Positions 59,974 through 64,000 of a stretch of DNA of 64,000 nt are shown here, piece by piece. Source of the DNA: an uncultured Clostridia bacterium (GTDB lineage Bacteria > Bacillota > Clostridia > Oscillospirales > Acutalibacteraceae). The notes under the pieces were generated by a model. That model was not told where the DNA came from. It worked only from the letters and a program-made list of their open reading frames with translations, and did no database searches. Made by a program: the position numbers and the translations under genes. Position 1 is the stretch's first letter, and each line of letters begins with the position of its first letter. The stretch is from contig CANQBP010000002.1 in the NCBI GenBank assembly GCA_947589415.1, forward strand, positions 97,848 through 161,847, in the 5' to 3' direction.

Positions 59974-60002
59974 TTGATTTTTGTGTAGTGTAGTGCTATA
60001 CT
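59974..60002 (+). promoter_or_regulatory. Predicted promoter of the 42-bp-repeat protein
   Basis: TTGATT (59974-59979), 17 bases, TATACT (59997-60002) with extended -10 TG. Confidence 0.6.
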
Positions 60003-60055
60003 GAAAAAACAGGTATAACCGTGTAAAATTTTATAAAGAAAGGACGTAGGTTTAT

Positions 60056-61681
60056 ATGTCTGTTTTTAGGAACAAAACCGTTATGGCGGTCATGGCGCTT
60101 GTGGTAGGCTTGATTTTGGGTGTGTTGGGATTTTTGGAAATGTCAAAGCAGAAAGATGTTAAAAACTTTAATGAGCTGTCCGAAAATCAACTTGAACCGG
60201 GGTTGTTGGTCGAATTTGAAATATCACAAGACAACCTTATAGGTCAGTTCGGATACAGGGATAACGAAAAATATTACTTTATCGTATCCGATAATCAAAA
60301 AATAATCACTTTCAAAACAGCGGATAAGCAGCAAAAGGATCTGCTTTTAGGCATAGAGCAGGGAAAGAGTCAGAATGTTTCACTGACGGGACAGCTGTCC
60401 GGACTTGAGGACGATGAGAGAAAGGTTGCCGTTGAGGCTTTGGTGGATACGGGTTATTTTGACAGTATGACGGCATATCAGTATTTGACACCGTATAAAA
60501 TCGGAAATTATAACAGAAGTACCCCGTATATAATGCTCGGTATAGGCGGCGGCGCACTTCTTATAGCAATTATACTGTTTATTCCTTTCGGAAAAAAGAA
60601 ATCAAGCTATACCGGAAGTTCAAACAGTTATTACAGTAATGTGAACCAAACGTACAGCGGCTACGGTAATACGGACAGTTACGGAAACGGAGTGTATAAC
60701 GGCTACGGTAGTACGGGAAGTAACGGAAGTGGAACGTATAACGGCTACGGTAGTACGGGAAGTAACGGAAGTGGAACGTATAACGGCTACGGTAGTACGG
60801 GAAGTAACGGAGGAGTAACGGATAACGGCTACGGTAGTACGGGAAGTAACGGAAGAGTAACGGATAGCGGCTACGGTAGTACGGGAAGTAACGGAAGAGT
60901 AACGGATAGCGGCTACGGTTATGCGGGAAGTAACGGAGGAGTAACGGATAACGGCTACGGTAGTATGGGAAGTAACGGAGGAGTAACGGATAACGGCTAT
61001 GGTTATACGGGAAGTAACGGAAGTGGAACGGATAACGGCTACGGTAGTACGGAAAGTAACGGAAGAGTAACGGATAACGGTTACGGTAGTACGGGAAGTA
61101 ACGGAGGAGTAACGGATAGCGGCTACGGTAGTACGGGCAGTAACGGAGGAGTAACGGATAACGGCTATGGTTATACGGGAAGTAACGGAAGAGTAACGGA
61201 TAACGGCTATGGTTATACGGGAAGTAACGGAAGTGGAACGGATAACGGCTACGGTAGTACGGGAAGTAACGGAAGAGTAACGGATAACGGCTACGGTAGT
61301 ATGGGAAGTAACGGAAGAGTAACGGATAACGGTTACGGTAGTACGGGAAGTAACGGAAGAGTAACGGATAACGGCTACGGTAGTACGGGCAGTAACGGAA
61401 GAGTAACGGATAGCGGTTACGGTAGTACGGGCAGTAACGGAAGAGTAACGGATAGCGGTTACGGTAGTACGGGCAGTAACGGAATAGTAACGGATAACAA
61501 CTACGGCAGCAGTAACAGTCTTTACGGCGCAGGCGGTTCAAACAATATTTATGGCGGTACGGGAAGTTTCGGAAGTACTTCCGATACATTCGGCAGTGGC
61601 GGAAATACGGTGTCCGATGAGAATAAAACCGATGACAAGGACGACAACAACAATCAGTTCCCGTACATAAAAACATTTTAA
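60056..61681 (+). CDS. Two-helix membrane protein with Gly/Ser/Asn/Tyr repeats
   Basis: 541 residues, unknown function. Helix one ~9-27, an ectodomain of ~130 residues (ENQLEPGLLVEFEI near its start), helix two ~158-177 followed by GKKKSS, so the C-terminal 360 residues are predicted cytosolic. These consist of 19 exact 14-residue repeats (YGSTGSNGRVTDNG) with flanking degenerate units, a low-complexity region rich in Tyr, Gly, Ser and Asn that could condense or form amyloid-like contacts. The last 15 residues are Asp/Lys rich. SD AAAGGAC. Own promoter. Confidence 0.85.
   Translation: MSVFRNKTVMAVMALVVGLILGVLGFLEMSKQKDVKNFNELSENQLEPGLLVEFEISQDNLIGQFGYRDNEKYYFIVSDNQKIITFKTADKQQKDLLLGIEQGKSQNVSLTGQLSGLEDDERKVAVEALVDTGYFDSMTAYQYLTPYKIGNYNRSTPYIMLGIGGGALLIAIILFIPFGKKKSSYTGSSNSYYSNVNQTYSGYGNTDSYGNGVYNGYGSTGSNGSGTYNGYGSTGSNGSGTYNGYGSTGSNGGVTDNGYGSTGSNGRVTDSGYGSTGSNGRVTDSGYGYAGSNGGVTDNGYGSMGSNGGVTDNGYGYTGSNGSGTDNGYGSTESNGRVTDNGYGSTGSNGGVTDSGYGSTGSNGGVTDNGYGYTGSNGRVTDNGYGYTGSNGSGTDNGYGSTGSNGRVTDNGYGSMGSNGRVTDNGYGSTGSNGRVTDNGYGSTGSNGRVTDSGYGSTGSNGRVTDSGYGSTGSNGIVTDNNYGSSNSLYGAGGSNNIYGGTGSFGSTSDTFGSGGNTVSDENKTDDKDDNNNQFPYIKTF
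60662..61501 (+). repeat. 42-bp tandem coding repeat, 19 units plus a degenerate first unit
   Basis: All units are exactly 42 bp. The array begins with a divergent unit at 60662, then 19 units from 60704 to 61501. Variation is at four sites only (ST/YT/SM, RV/GV/SG, DN/DS/YN), in a mosaic pattern that suggests gene conversion or unequal exchange. The opposite strand stays open as a consequence of composition. Confidence 0.95.
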
Positions 61682-61710
61682 TCAAAATGTTGCAGGCGGA
61701 TCATAATAAA

Positions 61711-61748
61711 TGCGGGTGTTATGTCAGTAATTAGGCATAGCACCCGCA
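61711..61748 (+). other. Stem-loop after the repeat protein
   Basis: 13-bp stem TGCGGGTGTTATG / CATAGCACCCGCA (one G-U), 12-base loop, no T-run. Possibly a processed mRNA 3' end. Confidence 0.5.
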
Positions 61749-61821
61749 AATATATATACCGCTATGTCGGTATTTTCAGACAGAATAACAAAATACCGTA
61801 TGCCGAATATTTTTTGTGCAT

Positions 61822-61861
61822 AAAAAATCTGCCCCCGCTTTTAATGTTAAAGCGTGGGCAG
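61822..61861 (-). terminator. Terminator of the SipW cluster
   Basis: On the minus strand: CTGCCCACGCTTT-N6-AAAAGCGGGGGCAG (one G-U pair) then ATTTTTT. Confidence 0.75.
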
Positions 61862-61892
61862 AAAAAAGGGAACAAAAATAAAGAAGTTATTG

Positions 61893-62156
61893 TCATAAGT
61901 TATTCTTAATGCAGGAGTCACATATTATTTTGCCGTCAGGTATCTCCCTGCCGCAAAAAATACAAGTTTCCGTTTTGGGATTACTGTTGTTCGATATTCT
62001 TGTAATTTCGGCGGCAAGCATTTTATTACGACTCCTAAGTTTTTCTATAATCTGTTCATATTGAGTAATCCGTCTGCTCTGAAAGATACCCAAAATCATT
62101 ATAAGGAAAAAACCGCCGAGTATAAATCCTAATATAAAAAACAGCAAATTGTCCAA
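61893..62156 (-). CDS. Small membrane-anchored zinc-ribbon protein
   Basis: 87 residues: an N-terminal membrane helix (residues ~3-25), a short coiled coil and a C-terminal zinc ribbon CIFCGRE...CDSC near 65-82. TTG 62156 with GGAG upstream, 11 bases after the LysM gene stop, so it is translated in the same operon. Function unknown; perhaps a chaperone or regulator of the secreted proteins. Confidence 0.65.
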   Translation of the reverse strand: MDNLLFFILGFILGGFFLIMILGIFQSRRITQYEQIIEKLRSRNKMLAAEITRISNNSNPKTETCIFCGREIPDGKIICDSCIKNNL

Positions 62157-62167
62157 TTTGTTTTATG

Positions 62168-62872
62168 TCACTCCGTTTCTTTATCCGACGTTTGCAGTAT
62201 CCCGCTTTGGGACTCCGAAACGCTGTCGGATACGGCAGTATTTTCCGCATTATCGGATTCGGCCGTCGGCATTTCTTCGGTATTTTCCGTTGTTTCCGAG
62301 GTCAAGGCGGTATCTGTTTTTGATGTTCCGTCAGAATTTACTGCTGTCGTTCCGTTCTCGGATTGTTCGTCCTTTGATGTTTCCGATTTCGACAAAACTG
62401 CCGACGGTTCGGAAGTTTTATCTGCGGCGGAATTTTCCGTTTTTTCGGCAATACTGCCGACTGTTTCCTCCGACGGCTCGGACGAAACGGGCGGAACATA
62501 GTCTTTCGGCGGAATACGGAGTATTGCTCCGACCTGTATATTGTCTGTATTTTCAATATTATTATATGCGGCCAATGCCTCCAAAGTGACGTTAAATTTT
62601 TCGGCTATGTATGAAAGCGTATCGCCGCTTTTAACCTGATATACCGTGTTAGGCTTTACTTCTTCAATGCTGGGTGGTTCTTGACTATTAACATCACCAG
62701 CCGGAACTTTGTTCGGTATTACGACCTGCCATGTTGGGGAAAGCTTAAATTCTTTTGAATACTTTGCAAGGGTTGTAGATAATGATAAAGATACCAAGGT
62801 TATTATAAGGAAAAGAAGAAATGCTGAAACACAAAAACAAGTCTTTATATTAATTCTTGTTGATTTTTTCAC
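62168..62872 (-). CDS. LysM protein with SipW-type signal peptide
   Basis: 234 residues. The signal segment ends in STTLAKYSKEF, a SipW-dependent type site (A-K/Y-x, close to the TasA/camelysin group). One LysM domain (YQVKSGDTLSYIAEKF ... QVGAILRIPP) at ~78-123 binds peptidoglycan, followed by a Ser/Glu/Thr-rich tail of ~110 residues. It should be surface-located and held on the wall. It lies downstream of the TasA-like gene and probably anchors or links it. Confidence 0.85.
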   Translation of the reverse strand: MKKSTRINIKTCFCVSAFLLFLIITLVSLSLSTTLAKYSKEFKLSPTWQVVIPNKVPAGDVNSQEPPSIEEVKPNTVYQVKSGDTLSYIAEKFNVTLEALAAYNNIENTDNIQVGAILRIPPKDYVPPVSSEPSEETVGSIAEKTENSAADKTSEPSAVLSKSETSKDEQSENGTTAVNSDGTSKTDTALTSETTENTEEMPTAESDNAENTAVSDSVSESQSGILQTSDKETE

Positions 62873-62886
62873 TGCTCTAAACCTCC

Positions 62887-63663
62887 TTAATTACTTTGAT
62901 TTGCTGTTATAGTAATGGACGGTTCATTTGTTGGATTTCTTATAGTTATAGAATCATATTCGTATTCTGAAAAGTCATAGACAATTGCACAGGTATGTTT
63001 TTCTGAAACTCCAGCGTTCATATGCAACACGTCGCTGTTTTTTAAATAATAATTTGCATCCACCGTACGATAAGTTGCTATTGGCATTGGTACATCGCCT
63101 TGGATTACACTTGCACTATCTCCGGTCGATAGAGTTGCTTTCTCCTCACCGTCAACATAGAGCTTTGCTTTCACCTGATCGTAGAGGGATGGTAATACCA
63201 ATTTGAAAGCTAAGTCACCCAATGGACCATCCATATCGACAACTAATATTGCACGGAACGTAAGGTCACAGTCCATATCAACCTCGGAAATATTTCCGTT
63301 CACGTCTTCATTGCTGACTGTAAAGGCACAGGCTAAAATTTGGTTATCACCTAAGTTAGTGAGGTGTTCACTTTTGTATGCTTCTGTTTCCTCCGGTGTC
63401 ATTTGTTTTGCTTCAAACGCAAACTGTGCCGCCTGAATCGAGAAAGGCCCAACGGTAACCGGGGGAGATATATATTTAGCATAAGTCCCTGCCGCAGACA
63501 TCATAAGAGCGGCAAATACAAGAGCAAAGCAAGTTAATGCTCTTAGTGATTTCCTCTTTTCCGGCTTTTTTAAATACTTCGGACGGTATCGCCGAAAAAG
63601 TTTTGGCAGTTTTATATCCGGCTCTTCTGTTTGAACAGCCTTTTTTTCATTATACTCTATCAT
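62887..63663 (-). CDS. TasA/camelysin-like SipW-dependent secreted protein
   Basis: 258 residues. An unusually long basic N-terminal leader (about 38 residues) precedes the hydrophobic stretch (LTCFALVFAALMMSAAGTYAKY), whose end TYAKY matches the SipW-type signal. The mature part is a beta-sandwich-like domain with a late NEPSITI strand, as in TasA and camelysin. It may form matrix fibres or a surface pilus-like layer. The start overlaps the peptidase gene by 14 bases. Confidence 0.75.
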   Translation of the reverse strand: MIEYNEKKAVQTEEPDIKLPKLFRRYRPKYLKKPEKRKSLRALTCFALVFAALMMSAAGTYAKYISPPVTVGPFSIQAAQFAFEAKQMTPEETEAYKSEHLTNLGDNQILACAFTVSNEDVNGNISEVDMDCDLTFRAILVVDMDGPLGDLAFKLVLPSLYDQVKAKLYVDGEEKATLSTGDSASVIQGDVPMPIATYRTVDANYYLKNSDVLHMNAGVSEKHTCAIVYDFSEYEYDSITIRNPTNEPSITITANQSN

Positions 63664-64000
63664 GCGTTTTGCCCACCTTTCTAATTAAATAACCGGGGAG
63701 AAGAATTAAAATTCCCACCGCAAGCAGAATCGAGCATATCCCCGGAGGAGTACGGAGCCAATAGAGAAAACTTCCCACACCGGGCAGGACTGCCTGTACC
63801 TTTCCTTTAATTTGTGTTGGTGGAAAAGGGGTGTCCTCGGTATTGTTTGCGTCGCCCTTTGTGACAGCCTCACTGTCTGTGAGGGAAACAAGGCGGTGTG
63901 TTATAAGACTTCCGTCATCATCTTGATATATCACGATATCTCCCGGTGTGTAGCTGTCCTGTTTTTGTGTTATGAGCAGTGAGCCGACGGGCAGAGTCGG
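63650..64000 (-). CDS. SipW-type signal peptidase I, 3' part only
   Basis: Partial at the window edge; its 5' end, including the catalytic Ser in the SMxP motif, is outside. Visible from the edge inward: PTLPVGSLLI, YTPGDIVIYQ, then ITHRLVSL and GDANNTED, the hallmarks of the archaeal/SipW type peptidase. It ends with a membrane helix (SILLAVGILILLPGYLI). It would cleave the two SipW-type proteins that follow. Confidence 0.88.
   Translation of the reverse strand, partial: PTLPVGSLLITQKQDSYTPGDIVIYQDDDGSLITHRLVSLTDSEAVTKGDANNTEDTPFPPTQIKGKVQAVLPGVGSFLYWLRTPPGICSILLAVGILILLPGYLIRKVGKTHDRV

Noticed and set aside
51100..61501. CRISPR array from the tandem repeats
   Set aside because: Units are directly adjacent, in frame and without spacers, and no cas gene is near.
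60579..61685. Minus-strand 368-codon frame opposite the 42-bp repeats
   Set aside because: Tyr/Arg/Pro-rich shadow of the repeat array with no plausible start or family.

Overview
The window looks like chromosomal DNA of a spore-forming, AT-leaning Clostridia member, most likely in the Oscillospiraceae/Ruminococcaceae. Support comes from sporulation genes (yunB, cwlD, spoVAC), the AddAB recombination nuclease, a miaB-ymcA/ylbF-like-mutS-mutL order that resembles Bacillus, thiI beside a NifS-type desulfurase, a SipW-type signal peptidase with matching signal peptides, and frequent GTG/TTG starts behind strong Shine-Dalgarno (SD) sites. No tRNA, rRNA, insertion sequence, prophage or CRISPR array was seen.

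Layout. 1-18.8 kb is core genome: addB (3' end), addA, mntP, yunB, miaB, a YlbF/YmcA-family gene, mutS, mutL, a coiled-coil gene, cwlD and radA on the plus strand, then a zinc-ribbon membrane protein and rodA on the minus strand. 19.3-31.7 kb is one long plus-strand operon with a near-consensus promoter and a terminator: two TerD proteins, a TerY-P triad (protein kinase, vWA protein, PP2C phosphatase), a BspA-like leucine-rich-repeat protein, a cytosolic transglutaminase-like protein, an AIM24-like protein, and a small-molecule module (HAD phosphatase, TIM-barrel C-C lyase, PRTase-TRSP, StiP-PELOTA). This is a tellurite/stress 'Ter' system with unusual additions and is the most interesting block.

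31.7-44.4 kb holds a class V aminotransferase with a DUF3343 partner, a five-gene operon of zinc-ribbon, DUF3592-like, DPF-repeat and secreted transglutaminase-like proteins, and a minus-strand run ending in a giant class B sortase fusion downstream of iscS-like and thiI. 44.5-50.6 kb holds spoVAC, a flavin reductase-rubredoxin, nadA, a VanY-like protein that has lost its metal ligands, a RyR-domain protein, pyrF and pyrC.

50.6-64 kb is rich in repeats: a large single-pass membrane protein with about 21 copies of a 13-residue repeat, a 1-kb non-coding region with degenerate ~300-bp direct repeats and GTTACA-N-TGTAAC palindromes, a MarR-ABC-ABC exporter operon, a membrane protein with 19 exact-length 42-bp repeats, and a SipW-type secretion cluster cut by the window edge. 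Several membrane proteins here share one plan: a short ectodomain, one or two membrane helices, and a long low-complexity tail predicted to lie in the cytoplasm.
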